64,000 nt of DNA from the NCBI RefSeq assembly GCF_029714365.1, contig NZ_CP121659.1, forward strand, positions 3,632,501 to 3,696,500. The letters run 5' to 3'. Below, in pieces: positions 20,039 through 28,182 of this stretch (position 1 is its first letter; the number at the start of each line of letters is the position of its first letter). Source of the DNA: Sinorhizobium terangae (GTDB lineage: Bacteria > Pseudomonadota > Alphaproteobacteria > Rhizobiales > Rhizobiaceae). Position numbers and translations under genes: made by a program. Under the pieces are notes generated by a model. The model saw only the letters and a list, made by a program, of their open reading frames with translations. It did no database searches and was not told the DNA's origin.

Positions 20039-21040
20039 TCAGAGCGCCGCCTTGATCTTCTCGGCCGCTTCCGGCGAGACCCACTTGGACCAGACATCCT
20101 CGTTCTCCTCGAGGAAGTGCTTGGCGCCTTCTTCGCCGCTCGCCTGGTTATCCGTCATCCAGGCCATCAGCTTGCTGACTGTGTCGTTGCTCCAGGACCG
20201 CTTGTTCAGGTAGTCCATGACCTCGGGACCGGCCTTCTCCGAGAACGGCTTGGCGACCAGCGTCACGATGGTATCGACCGGCCACGCGCTTGGTTTCGGG
20301 TCAGGGCAATCGGCCACGGTAACGCAGCGCTTCCACTCCGCCGCATCTTCCGGAACGCCTGGTTCCAGCTTGACCATCTGGTATTTGCCGAGGAGCGCTG
20401 TTGGCGCCCAATAGTAGCCGACCCAGGCTTCCTTGGACTCATATGCTTTGGCGATAGAGCCATCCAAGCCGGCGGCTGAACCGGTGTCGACGAGTTTGAA
20501 GCCGGCTTTCTCGGCGTCGAACGCCTTAAACAGCTGAGACGTGACGACGGTGCCGCCCCATCCCTGAGGGCCATTGAAGATCGCCCCCTTCTTGGGGTCT
20601 TCCGGATCGGGAAACAGGTCCGGGTGTTTCAACATGTCGGGAATCGTTTTGATGTCTGGGTGGGCATCCGCGAAATATTTTGGGATCCACCAGCCTTGCA
20701 CGCCGCCATCAGGCAGCGGAGAACCGACCTTGACGATACGGCCTTCTTCCGTTCCCTTCTTGACGACATCGGGCAGCAGATCGATCCACGCCTCCGGCGC
20801 GATATCGGGCTCACCCTTTTCCGCCATCGAGGTGATCGTCGGGACGGTGTCGCCGATGGTGATTTCGGCGTCGCAGCCATAACCCTCATTCAGGATGATC
20901 TTGTCGAGGTTGGAAAGCACTTCCGCGCTCTGCCAGTTCATGCTCGCGATGGTCAGCGATCCGCATTCCGCAGCGTTGGTGACGGACGCGCCTCCCAGTA
21001 CACCAAGCATGAGGCAAGTCGATGCAAGTAGATACTTCAT
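20039..21040 (-). CDS. Glycine betaine/proline betaine-type ABC substrate-binding protein (orphan)
   Basis: The 333-residue protein starts behind AAGGGAACGGCA with a Sec signal peptide (MKYLLASTCLMLGVLGGASV, cleavage near TNAA). It belongs to the OpuAC/ProX binding-protein family. Candidate aromatic-box residues are the tryptophans in SMNWQSAE, PEAWIDL, GWWIPKYF and WVGYYWAP. In the family these cradle quaternary ammonium or sulphonium groups. No permease or ATPase gene accompanies it, so it must dock on a transporter encoded elsewhere or act as a sensor. A frame extension upstream to 21106 lacks a signal-peptide-compatible start. Confidence 0.9.
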   Translation of the reverse strand: MKYLLASTCLMLGVLGGASVTNAAECGSLTIASMNWQSAEVLSNLDKIILNEGYGCDAEITIGDTVPTITSMAEKGEPDIAPEAWIDLLPDVVKKGTEEGRIVKVGSPLPDGGVQGWWIPKYFADAHPDIKTIPDMLKHPDLFPDPEDPKKGAIFNGPQGWGGTVVTSQLFKAFDAEKAGFKLVDTGSAAGLDGSIAKAYESKEAWVGYYWAPTALLGKYQMVKLEPGVPEDAAEWKRCVTVADCPDPKPSAWPVDTIVTLVAKPFSEKAGPEVMDYLNKRSWSNDTVSKLMAWMTDNQASGEEGAKHFLEENEDVWSKWVSPEAAEKIKAAL

Positions 21041-21112
21041 TGCCGTTCCCTTTTCTTGTTGCGGCGTATTGTTGAAGAGCAGGATGCCGCGTTTTCCCTG
21101 CTCCAACGGCAG

Positions 21113-21907
21113 CTAGGAGCGTTCTCCCATACTCACCGATTTTCTCTGAGCGGCCGCAAGGCCGTCGGCGACAGCGGCCTCAAAGCCAGCAGCGCGCATT
21201 GCTTCGATCGCGGCGGCGGTCGTGCCGCGATAGCCAACAAACGCTTCAACCGTGTCGGCAGGATGTTCGTCGCGACGTTCAAGCAGGCGGCCCGCGCCGA
21301 TGAGCACCGTGGTCACCGCGCGCCGAGCGATCTCCGGACCAAGTCCGCGCGCTACGGCATCGTTCATCATCGCGGTCGCCAACAATGCGGGAAATGCCGG
21401 ACCCGATCCGGAAAGGCCCGTCAGGTAATCGATGTCGCTTTCGCTTGCGACCTCGTCCTCAGTTCCGCAGGCATCGAAGATCGCGCGGACGACGGCGCGG
21501 TCCTGATCGGTTACGTCCACCGAGCCGATCCAGGGCGTGTAGGACTTGCCTACCTCCGCCGCCGCGTTCGGCAAGCTGCGCACAACTCTCTTCGTATTGT
21601 GGTGTTCGGCCAATTGGCTCAAACGAACGCCGGCCATGACGGAAATCACGAGCTTACCATCGGCGTCGATCAGAAGCGGCGGCCAATCTGCGGGCCGGAC
21701 CGAGACAATGATTACGTCCGAACGGTCGGCGAGCTGTCGGTTGTCGGCGGTCCAGAAGGAGCCGGCAAAGCGGTTCGGCTGCTCTGTACGATAAGAGAGG
21801 GAAAGATCATGCGGCTGCACCAAACCGGCATCGAGCAGTGAGGCGGCAATTGCTCCACCGAGCCAGCCGGCTCCACCAACGATGCCAATCCTTAGTGAGC
21901 CGCTCAT
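21113..21907 (-). CDS. Pyrroline-5-carboxylate reductase family protein (ProC-like)
   Basis: The 264-residue protein has an N-terminal Rossmann motif GIVGGAGWLGGAIA (8-21). The family signature region is LSGSGPAFPALLATAMMNDA (about 165-184), followed by GTTAAAIEAM (about 228-237). ProC reduces Delta1-pyrroline-5-carboxylate to proline with NADPH. The sequence is more divergent than housekeeping ProC, and its place in a betaine locus argues for a specialised paralogue acting on an imine intermediate. It lies 6 bp after the TetR gene and 72 bp before the binding protein, within one operon. Confidence 0.85.
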   Translation of the reverse strand: MSGSLRIGIVGGAGWLGGAIAASLLDAGLVQPHDLSLSYRTEQPNRFAGSFWTADNRQLADRSDVIIVSVRPADWPPLLIDADGKLVISVMAGVRLSQLAEHHNTKRVVRSLPNAAAEVGKSYTPWIGSVDVTDQDRAVVRAIFDACGTEDEVASESDIDYLTGLSGSGPAFPALLATAMMNDAVARGLGPEIARRAVTTVLIGAGRLLERRDEHPADTVEAFVGYRGTTAAAIEAMRAAGFEAAVADGLAAAQRKSVSMGERS

Positions 21908-21913
21908 CGTTGT

Positions 21914-22552
21914 TTATCCTCCGGCCTCTGGTTTGTAGCCGTGCCGCGCGAAGAAGCGATCCAGCTCCCTTCGCTCCGGTACCTGGCCCGTGTAGATGGC
22001 AATGTACTCGGGAATCCGCCTCATACGGGTGGCGATATCCTCGCGAGTCTGCATCGAGATGTAGCCGATCTGAACCAGGTAGGTCGTACGCGCGCGGACA
22101 TCGGCGGTGATCTCTGAATGGCCGAAACGGATAAACATGCGCTTGAGGGCTTCCAACCGCACGTGGTCGGCTTGCTGAACCTCGTTCAGGATGTCTTCGG
22201 ACTGGAGTGCCCAGCTGCGCACGGCAAACTCGAACTTCGAGTCGAACAGGTCCTTGTTCAGCCAGCAATCGAATACGTTGAGCATCGCCTCGGCCAGCGA
22301 TTCCGCGTATGCCTCCGATTGCTTCACGATGTTGCCGGTATTCTTGTCCCGCCACCGGCCGATGAGCGCAGCCAGCAGCTCTTCCCGGTCCTTGAAGAAC
22401 CAGTAGAAGCTCGTTCGCGACAGGTTGAGCCTCTTTGCCAGCGGCAGGATCTTTACGGAGTCCACTCCGCCTTCGAGCAGTGACTCGTAGGCCGCCTCCA
22501 GCCACCCCTCCTGCGATCCGCGCCAGCCGCTGTCGTTTGAAACGTGCTCCAT
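21914..22552 (-). CDS. TetR/AcrR family regulator of the betaine-type locus
   Basis: The 212-residue protein has helix-turn-helix LPLAKRLNLSRTSFYWFFKD at about residues 37-56, then REELLAAL. The remaining C-terminal domain (FEFAVRSWALQSEDI, GYISMQTREDI) is typical of a TetR subgroup that ends in a conserved Arg/Pro-rich segment. It is the first gene of the minus-strand operon and divergent from the StcD-like gene. The 146-bp gap holds two ATGTACA sites that are candidate operators. It probably controls both transcripts in response to the betaine or an intermediate. Confidence 0.9.
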   Translation of the reverse strand: MEHVSNDSGWRGSQEGWLEAAYESLLEGGVDSVKILPLAKRLNLSRTSFYWFFKDREELLAALIGRWRDKNTGNIVKQSEAYAESLAEAMLNVFDCWLNKDLFDSKFEFAVRSWALQSEDILNEVQQADHVRLEALKRMFIRFGHSEITADVRARTTYLVQIGYISMQTREDIATRMRRIPEYIAIYTGQVPERRELDRFFARHGYKPEAGG

Positions 22553-22592
22553 AACGATTTCCTAACAAATTGTGAAAGGGCACACAAGAAAA

Positions 22593-22652
22593 ATGTACAC
22601 TGATGTCGATATCGCAGACCTATATGTTTCTTGACTTGACACTTATGTACAT
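22593..22652. promoter_or_regulatory. Divergent promoter with paired ATGTACA sites
   Basis: ATGTACAC at 22593-22600 and the perfect palindrome ATGTACAT at 22645-22652 lie 52 bp apart between the TetR gene and the StcD-like gene. A candidate -35 TTGACT (22632-22637) lies between them. They are likely operator half-sites for the adjacent TetR protein. Confidence 0.55.
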
Positions 22653-22698
22653 TTCTGCGTAGCGTTTGAGCCGACGTTTCTAGACCGGAGCCCGGCAC

Positions 22699-24735
22699 AT
22701 GTCGAACGACCCCCTCCTTCAGCCCTATCAGCTCAAGCACTTGACGCTGCGCAACCGCATCATCGTGACGTCGCACGAGCCGGCCTATCCGGAGGATGGC
22801 ATGCCGAAGGAGCGGTATCGCGCCTATACGGTCGAGAGAGCAAAAGGCGGGGTGGCGCTGACGATGACCGCGGGCTCTGCCGCGGTTTCGAAGGACAGTC
22901 CGCCGGTGTTCAACAACCTGCTCGCCTACAAAGACGAGATCGTGCCGTGGATCAGAGAGATGACCGACGCCGTGCACGACGAGGGTGCGGCGATCATGAT
23001 CCAGCTTACCCATCTCGGCCGGCGCACGCGGTGGGACAAGGGTGACTGGCTGCCGGTTGTCGCCCCCTCCCATCAGCGCGAAGCATCGCACCGCGCCTTC
23101 CCCAAGAAGCTCGAAGACTGGGACATCGAGCGCATCATCAAGGATTTCGCCGATGCGGCCGAGCGCATGAAGGCGGGCGGCATGGATGGCGTTGAACTGG
23201 AAGCCTACGGTCACCTGCTTGACCAGTTCACGTCGCCGCTAACGAACGAGCTTGACGGTCCTTACGGCGGTTCTCTCGACAACCGCATGCGCTTCTGTTT
23301 CGACGTCCTGAAGGCGATCCGCGCACGCGTCGGAGACGATTTCATCCTGGGCGTGCGATACACGGCCGACGAGTGTCTTCCCGGCGGCACGGGCAAGGAG
23401 GAAGGCGTTGAAATCTCGAAGCGCCTCAAGGAAAGCGGTCTTATCGATTACCTGAACGTTATCCGCGGGCATATCGATACCGACGCCGGCCTCACCGATG
23501 TCATCCCGATCCAGGGCATGGCCAATTCGCCGCATCTCGATTTCGCCGGCGAAATTCGCGCGGCCACGAACTTCCCGACCTTCCACGCAGCGAAGATTCC
23601 CGACGTCGCCACCGCGCGCCACGCGATTGCGTCCGGCAAGGTCGACATGGTCGGAATGACCCGCGCCCATATGACGGACCCGCATATCGTCCGAAAGATG
23701 ATGGAGAAGCGTGAGGACGACATTCGGCCCTGCGTTGGGGCGAACTACTGTCTCGACCGCATCTACCAGGGTGGTGCCGCCTATTGCATCCACAATGCCG
23801 CGACCGGTCGTGAACTCACCATGCCGCACACGATCGCGAAAGCGGAGCGCCGCAAGAAGGTCGTGATCGTCGGCGCCGGGCCTGCCGGCCTTGAGGCGGC
23901 CCGTGTGGCGGGCGAGCGCGGCCATGAGGTCGTCGTCTTTGAGGCGGCTAACGATCCGGGAGGCCAGATCAGGCTCACGGCTCAAAGCGAACGACGCAGG
24001 GAAATGATCAGCATCATCGACTGGCGGATGAGCCAGTGCGAGAAGCTGGGCGTCACCTTCCATTTCAACACCTGGGCGGAGGCTGAGACCGTAGGGGCCG
24101 AAAATCCGGACGTCGTCGTCATCGCGACAGGCGGACTTCCGCACACGGACGTCCTCTCCAAGGGCAACGAGCTCGTCGTCTCCGCCTGGGACATCATCTC
24201 GGGCGACGTCAAGCCGGGCACCAACGTCCTTATCTTCGACGACGCCGGCGACCATGCCGGCCTGCAGGCCGCCGAATTCCTCGCCAACGCCGGCGCCAAG
24301 GTCGAGATCATGACCCCAGACCGCTCCTTCGCGCCGGAAGTCATGGCGATGAACCTCGTCCCCTACATGCGGTCCTTGCAGAAACTGGACGTGACCTTCA
24401 CCGTCACCTACCGGCTCGATGCGGTTGAACGCGAAGGCAACCAGCTCATCGCCCATGTCGGCAGTGACTATGGCGGCGTTGCGAAGCAGCGTACGGTGGA
24501 TCAGGTGGTGATCAACCACGGCACCATTCCGCTCGACGAACTGTACTTCGAGCTGAAACCCGTCTCGAGCAATCTCGGGGAGATGTCGCACGATCAGCTG
24601 ATCGCCGGGGAGCAGCAGTCCGTCCTGCGCAACCCACAGGGCAAATTCCAGCTCTTCCGCATCGGCGACGCAGTCGCGGCGCGCAACACGCACGCCGCAA
24701 TCTACGACGCGCTTCGGCTTCTCAAGGACGTCTGA
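22699..24735 (+). CDS. stcD: N-methylproline demethylase-type oxidoreductase (StcD-like)
   Basis: The 678-residue protein has an FMN barrel (about 1-345) and a C-terminal FAD/NAD(P) module starting VVIVGAGPAGLEAARVAGER (about 391). Length and sequence fit StcD of proline-betaine (stachydrine) catabolism, which removes the N-methyl group from N-methylproline. The cluster-binding segment reads CVGANYC and a later Cys, so the second cysteine of the usual C-X2-C-X3-C is Ala. This seems to be a subfamily trait, but it makes cluster occupancy uncertain. It is divergent from TetR and 55 bp upstream of the DddQ-like cupin, likely one transcript. A paralogue at 17901 lies in the opposing operon. Confidence 0.85.
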   Translation: MSNDPLLQPYQLKHLTLRNRIIVTSHEPAYPEDGMPKERYRAYTVERAKGGVALTMTAGSAAVSKDSPPVFNNLLAYKDEIVPWIREMTDAVHDEGAAIMIQLTHLGRRTRWDKGDWLPVVAPSHQREASHRAFPKKLEDWDIERIIKDFADAAERMKAGGMDGVELEAYGHLLDQFTSPLTNELDGPYGGSLDNRMRFCFDVLKAIRARVGDDFILGVRYTADECLPGGTGKEEGVEISKRLKESGLIDYLNVIRGHIDTDAGLTDVIPIQGMANSPHLDFAGEIRAATNFPTFHAAKIPDVATARHAIASGKVDMVGMTRAHMTDPHIVRKMMEKREDDIRPCVGANYCLDRIYQGGAAYCIHNAATGRELTMPHTIAKAERRKKVVIVGAGPAGLEAARVAGERGHEVVVFEAANDPGGQIRLTAQSERRREMISIIDWRMSQCEKLGVTFHFNTWAEAETVGAENPDVVVIATGGLPHTDVLSKGNELVVSAWDIISGDVKPGTNVLIFDDAGDHAGLQAAEFLANAGAKVEIMTPDRSFAPEVMAMNLVPYMRSLQKLDVTFTVTYRLDAVEREGNQLIAHVGSDYGGVAKQRTVDQVVINHGTIPLDELYFELKPVSSNLGEMSHDQLIAGEQQSVLRNPQGKFQLFRIGDAVAARNTHAAIYDALRLLKDV

Positions 24736-24790
24736 CATCCAGGAGGATCGTCCAGCGGACGGCCCTCCCTCGTTCGTACAGGGGAATTCA

Positions 24791-25396
24791 ATGGCAGGTC
24801 GAAGCGAGGCTCTTCAGTCATTCGTCGATGCAGCCCTTACGGCATTCGACCAATTCGCCCGAGCTCCGGAATCGCGCCGCTCGATCCGGCGGATTTTTTC
24901 TGCGCTTGAGGTTCCGGGCCCGCAAAGGTCTGGTCCGGGGAGCCGGCTGCCGGTGTGTGCCCAACTCGACGCGGCGCTCGCCGTCGAGACCGAATACGGT
25001 TCGCTTCGCCGCTTGATCGACCGCTTCAAGGCGATCGAACCGTTGCTCGAATGGCGCCGGCGGTCGAACAATGACGGTTCCGAAAGCGTGAATTTCTTCG
25101 AAGGCCACGCCAATGCGATGATCATTGGGCCCGGCGGCCTCGAAGATCGGCGGGACCTGTGGATCGGCGTCACCCTCATGGCGCCAAATGTTCGCTATCC
25201 GGACCATGATCATGCACCCGACGAGGTCTATCTCGTTCTTTCGGAGGGGGAATTCCGGCAGGGACAAGGAGCCTGGTTCTCGCCGGGCGTCGGCGGTTCC
25301 TTCTACAATGAGCCCGGAATCAGACACGCCATGCGATCGGTCGACGCCCCGCTCTTTGCCTTCTGGGCGTTGCTCGTAGCGTATCCGGCCCAGTAA
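24791..25396 (+). CDS. DMSP lyase-like cupin (DddQ family)
   Basis: The 201-residue protein starts behind AGGGGAATTCA. A helical N-terminal half is followed by a cupin. The motif YPDHDHAPDEVY gives Tyr136, His139, His141, Glu145 and Tyr147, and GIRHA gives His179. The spacing His141-Glu145-Tyr147-His179 with Tyr136 equals that of the metal ligands (His125, Glu129, Tyr131, His163) and catalytic Tyr120 reported for marine DddQ. The length also matches. DddQ splits dimethylsulfoniopropionate into dimethyl sulphide and acrylate. Here the gene sits behind a StcD-like demethylase, so the true substrate could be another betaine or a sulphonium compound. Family is confident; substrate is not. Confidence 0.8.
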   Translation: MAGRSEALQSFVDAALTAFDQFARAPESRRSIRRIFSALEVPGPQRSGPGSRLPVCAQLDAALAVETEYGSLRRLIDRFKAIEPLLEWRRRSNNDGSESVNFFEGHANAMIIGPGGLEDRRDLWIGVTLMAPNVRYPDHDHAPDEVYLVLSEGEFRQGQGAWFSPGVGGSFYNEPGIRHAMRSVDAPLFAFWALLVAYPAQ

Positions 25397-25606
25397 GCCC
25401 CGGCGGCCGAACGCCCGCAGAAATCCGGGATTGCGCGGCACGCGATCGGGCGGCGCCCGGCGAGAAAGTGGCACCCGCGATGAACACGGAATCGCTGTGA
25501 CGTCCAAACCGTCTAGTGGGCGCGGAGAACCTCTTCCCAATTTCCGGTTGAAATCAGGGACGTCTCGATTAAGCTATCTGCGGCACCAAGGCGTTACACA
25601 GATCCG

Positions 25607-25702
25607 ACTACTGCATGTTTCCTTAAATCATATCCGACTTAGGGATCAAAACGTGCAGCAAGTGCTACAGCGTCCGCGTCTGACAAGACGCGCGGCGCTG
25701 TG
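25607..25702 (-). repeat. RIME-like intergenic mosaic element (reverse orientation)
   Basis: The segment begins ctactgcatg, contains a degenerate ccttaaatcatatccgactt block and ends with tctgacaagacgcgcggcgctgtgg. This is the reverse of the element at 11475-11580. The rest of the gap 25397-25606 shows no gene. The element runs up to the start region of the next gene. Confidence 0.78.
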
Positions 25703-25714
25703 GCGTCGAAGATG

Positions 25715-26980
25715 ATGTGTTCTTGCGACCAAGTGGGATGTGCGGTGCCGCGTTTCCTCGTAGCGTTTATCTCTGTTCTTCTTGCGGTTCCGAGCCTCTC
25801 CGGTACCTACGCGCAGGAGTCTTCGCCCGCACCGGCCGGCAAGACGGCTCCAGCCAAACAGGTCTCGGAGATCAAGCTCGGCTACCTTCGTGCCTATGCG
25901 CCGCAACTTGCCCTTTCTGTGCTGGACGTGCCGCCGCGCGACGAAGGTGTCGCGGGGGCGGAGGTCGCGATCGGCGACAACAACACGACCGGCAGGTTCC
26001 TCGGACAGAAGTTTACGCTCGATGTGTCCGAGGTGAAGCCGGATGCCGACGTCGTACCTGCCTTCAATGACATGGTCTCGAAGGGCGTTCTCTACATTCT
26101 CGCCGATCTCTCCGCCGCGCAGCTTCTGTCGATTGCCGATCTCGCCCGTGACAAGGGCATTTTGATCTTCAACGTTGGTGCCCCGGACGACCGTCTGCGC
26201 GAGGAGGACTGCCGGGCGAACGTCTTCCACACGGCGCCGACGCGAACCATGCTCGCCGATGGGCTGGCGCAATATCTGATATGGAAACAGTGGCGCCGAT
26301 GGGTGCTGGTCTACGGCTCTCATGAGCCGGACAAGCTGTTCGCCGATGCGCTCCGCCGCGCCGCGACCCGCTTCGGCGGCGAGATCGTGGCGGAAAAGGA
26401 ATTCACCGATACCGGCACGGCGCGGCGGACGGATACCGGCGTGGTCCAGATCCAACGGCAGATGCCGGTTTTCACTCAAGGCTTCCCCGATCACGATGTG
26501 CTGCTCGTGGCCGACGAGAGCGAGGTTTTCGGAACCTATGTGCCGTTCCGGACCTGGATTCCGCGTCCGGTCGCCGGGACCGCCGGCCTGATCCCTTCTG
26601 CCTGGCATCCGGCCAGCGAGCAATGGGGCGGCACGCAGATACAGAACCGCTTCGCCAAGGCCAACGGCAGACGGATGTTGTCCAAGGACATGGCCGCGTG
26701 GACCGCTGCGAGGATTATCGGCGATGCTGCCACGCGCACGCAAAGTGCCGACCCCGAAAAGCTTGCGGCCTTCATTCGCGCCGATGACTTTTCGATCGCC
26801 GCGTTCAAGGGGCAGCGGCTGACCTTCCGCAAATGGAACTGGCAGTTGCGCCAGCCGATCTTCCTCGGAGACGGCCGTTCCGTCGTATCGACGTCGCCGC
26901 AGGAAGGATTCCTGCATCAGGTTTCCGAGCTCGACACGCTCGGGATCGATCAGCCGGAGACCCAATGCAAGCTGAAATAG
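25715..26980 (+). CDS. PQQ-alcohol-dehydrogenase-associated ABC substrate-binding protein
   Basis: The protein of about 420 residues has a Sec signal (PRFLVAFISVLLAVPSLSG, cleavage near YAQ). It is a periplasmic-binding-protein-fold member (type I-like) of the subfamily found with PQQ-dependent alcohol dehydrogenases. Segments such as IKLGYLRAYAPQLALSVLD, AIGDNNTTGRFLGQKF and IFNVGAPDDRLREEDCRANV are characteristic. The start is uncertain: two adjacent ATGs at 25712/25715 or a GTG at 25745 are possible. It is the first gene of a set with a beta-propeller, an ATPase and a permease that leads to xoxF. Related sets in methylotrophs and pseudomonads are linked to lanthanide-dependent alcohol oxidation. 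Confidence 0.85.
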   Translation: MCSCDQVGCAVPRFLVAFISVLLAVPSLSGTYAQESSPAPAGKTAPAKQVSEIKLGYLRAYAPQLALSVLDVPPRDEGVAGAEVAIGDNNTTGRFLGQKFTLDVSEVKPDADVVPAFNDMVSKGVLYILADLSAAQLLSIADLARDKGILIFNVGAPDDRLREEDCRANVFHTAPTRTMLADGLAQYLIWKQWRRWVLVYGSHEPDKLFADALRRAATRFGGEIVAEKEFTDTGTARRTDTGVVQIQRQMPVFTQGFPDHDVLLVADESEVFGTYVPFRTWIPRPVAGTAGLIPSAWHPASEQWGGTQIQNRFAKANGRRMLSKDMAAWTAARIIGDAATRTQSADPEKLAAFIRADDFSIAAFKGQRLTFRKWNWQLRQPIFLGDGRSVVSTSPQEGFLHQVSELDTLGIDQPETQCKLK

Positions 26981-26981
26981 G

Positions 26982-27038
26982 CTACAGCGCCGCGCGTCCA
27001 ATCGGACGCGCAAGGTCGATTTAAGGAATCATGCAGTA
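26982..27038 (+). repeat. RIME-like element with internal deletion
   Basis: The left arm (ctacagcgccgcgcgtccaa and its complement) is joined directly to the right end (gatttaaggaatcatgcagt). About 50 bp of the middle, present in the copy at 11475-11580, is missing. It sits inside the operon, between the binding-protein and beta-propeller genes. Confidence 0.75.
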
Positions 27039-27055
27039 CACAGGGAGAGAGCCAG

Positions 27056-28033
27056 ATGCTGCGAAGACTGACCTTTCTGTCGGCCGGGTTTGCCTTGGCA
27101 GCAAGCGCGGCGTCGCCGGCGTCCGCCTACATGGTCTACGTCTCCAACGAGAAGGACAACACGGTGACCGTCGTCGACTCGACCACGATGGAGGTGGTAC
27201 GCACCGTCGATGTCGGCCAGCGGCCGCGCGGCATCACGATTTCGCACGACGGCAAGTTCATCTATCTCTGCGCAAGCGACGACGACACGATCGAGATCAT
27301 CGACACGGCCACCTACGAGATCGTCGGGACGCTGCCCTCCGGTCCTGACCCCGAGCTCTTCGTGCTTTCTCCCGACGGCAAAACGCTCTACGTCGCCAAT
27401 GAGGACGACAATCTGGTCACGGTCATCGACCTGGAGAGCAGGAGCGTGGCGATGGAGGTGCCCGTTGGCGTCGAACCCGAGGGAATGGGCATCAGCCCGG
27501 ACGGGAAGTCGTTGGTCAACACCTCGGAAACGACCAACATGGCGCACTTCATCGACACCGAGACCCACGAGATCACCGACAATGTCCTCGTCGATGCCAG
27601 GCCGCGCTTTGCCGAGTTCAAACCCGACAATTCGGAGGTCTGGGTCAGCGCCGAAATCGGCGGCACGGTCTCGGTCATCGACAATGCGAGCCGTGAGGTG
27701 AAGCACAAGATCACCTTCGAGATTCCCGGCTTGCGCGCGGAAGCGATCCAGCCGGTCGGCGTGCGGATCACTGCCGATGGCAAGAAAGCCTATGTGGCGC
27801 TCGGCCCCGCCAATCGCGTCGCCGTGGTCAATGCGCAGACCTACGAGGTCGAAAAATATGTGCTCGTCGGGCAGCGGGTCTGGCAGCTCGCCTTCACGCC
27901 CGACCAGAAGACGATCATCAGCACCAACGGCGTTTCGAACGACATCACCTTCATCGACGTTGCCACCGATGAAGCGGTTCAGTCGGTGACCGTCGGGGCG
28001 CTGCCCTGGGGGGTGGTCGTCAGCCCGGACTGA
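27056..28033 (+). CDS. Secreted YVTN beta-propeller protein, PQQ-catabolism associated
   Basis: The 325-residue protein starts behind GGGAGAGAGCC with a Sec signal (cleaved after SPASA near residue 24). The mature protein consists of about seven YVTN-type blades of about 40 residues, for example MVYVSNEKDNTVTVVDS, FIYLCASDDDTIEIID and TLYVANEDDNLVTVID. Such propellers accompany the ABC system next to PQQ-dependent alcohol dehydrogenases, and a role in periplasmic metal or substrate handling has been proposed for related loci. Many acidic loop residues (Asp/Glu pairs) would suit cation binding, which is inference. Confidence 0.88.
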   Translation: MLRRLTFLSAGFALAASAASPASAYMVYVSNEKDNTVTVVDSTTMEVVRTVDVGQRPRGITISHDGKFIYLCASDDDTIEIIDTATYEIVGTLPSGPDPELFVLSPDGKTLYVANEDDNLVTVIDLESRSVAMEVPVGVEPEGMGISPDGKSLVNTSETTNMAHFIDTETHEITDNVLVDARPRFAEFKPDNSEVWVSAEIGGTVSVIDNASREVKHKITFEIPGLRAEAIQPVGVRITADGKKAYVALGPANRVAVVNAQTYEVEKYVLVGQRVWQLAFTPDQKTIISTNGVSNDITFIDVATDEAVQSVTVGALPWGVVVSPD

Positions 28034-28182
28034 CGCGCAAGGCAAAGGGCCCTTCAGTAAGAGAGGAAGAGACAGCAGGCGGTCCGTTTCCTTTCTTGGC
28101 GAGAAAGGTTTGCAACGAACGATCACCATCAAATAGGCTGGGATGTGGACTAACTTGGCTGGTCGCGGGAGGAACACGACAC

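Noticed and set aside
23239..24738. 499-codon minus-strand frame opposite the StcD-like gene
   Set aside because: It is a codon-shadow in high-GC DNA; the plus strand carries a full, recognisable oxidoreductase and the shadow has no domain or ribosome-binding site.
25646..27013. 455-codon minus-strand frame opposite the binding-protein gene
   Set aside because: No domain; opposite a protein with signal peptide and family blocks, and both ends lie in repeat elements.
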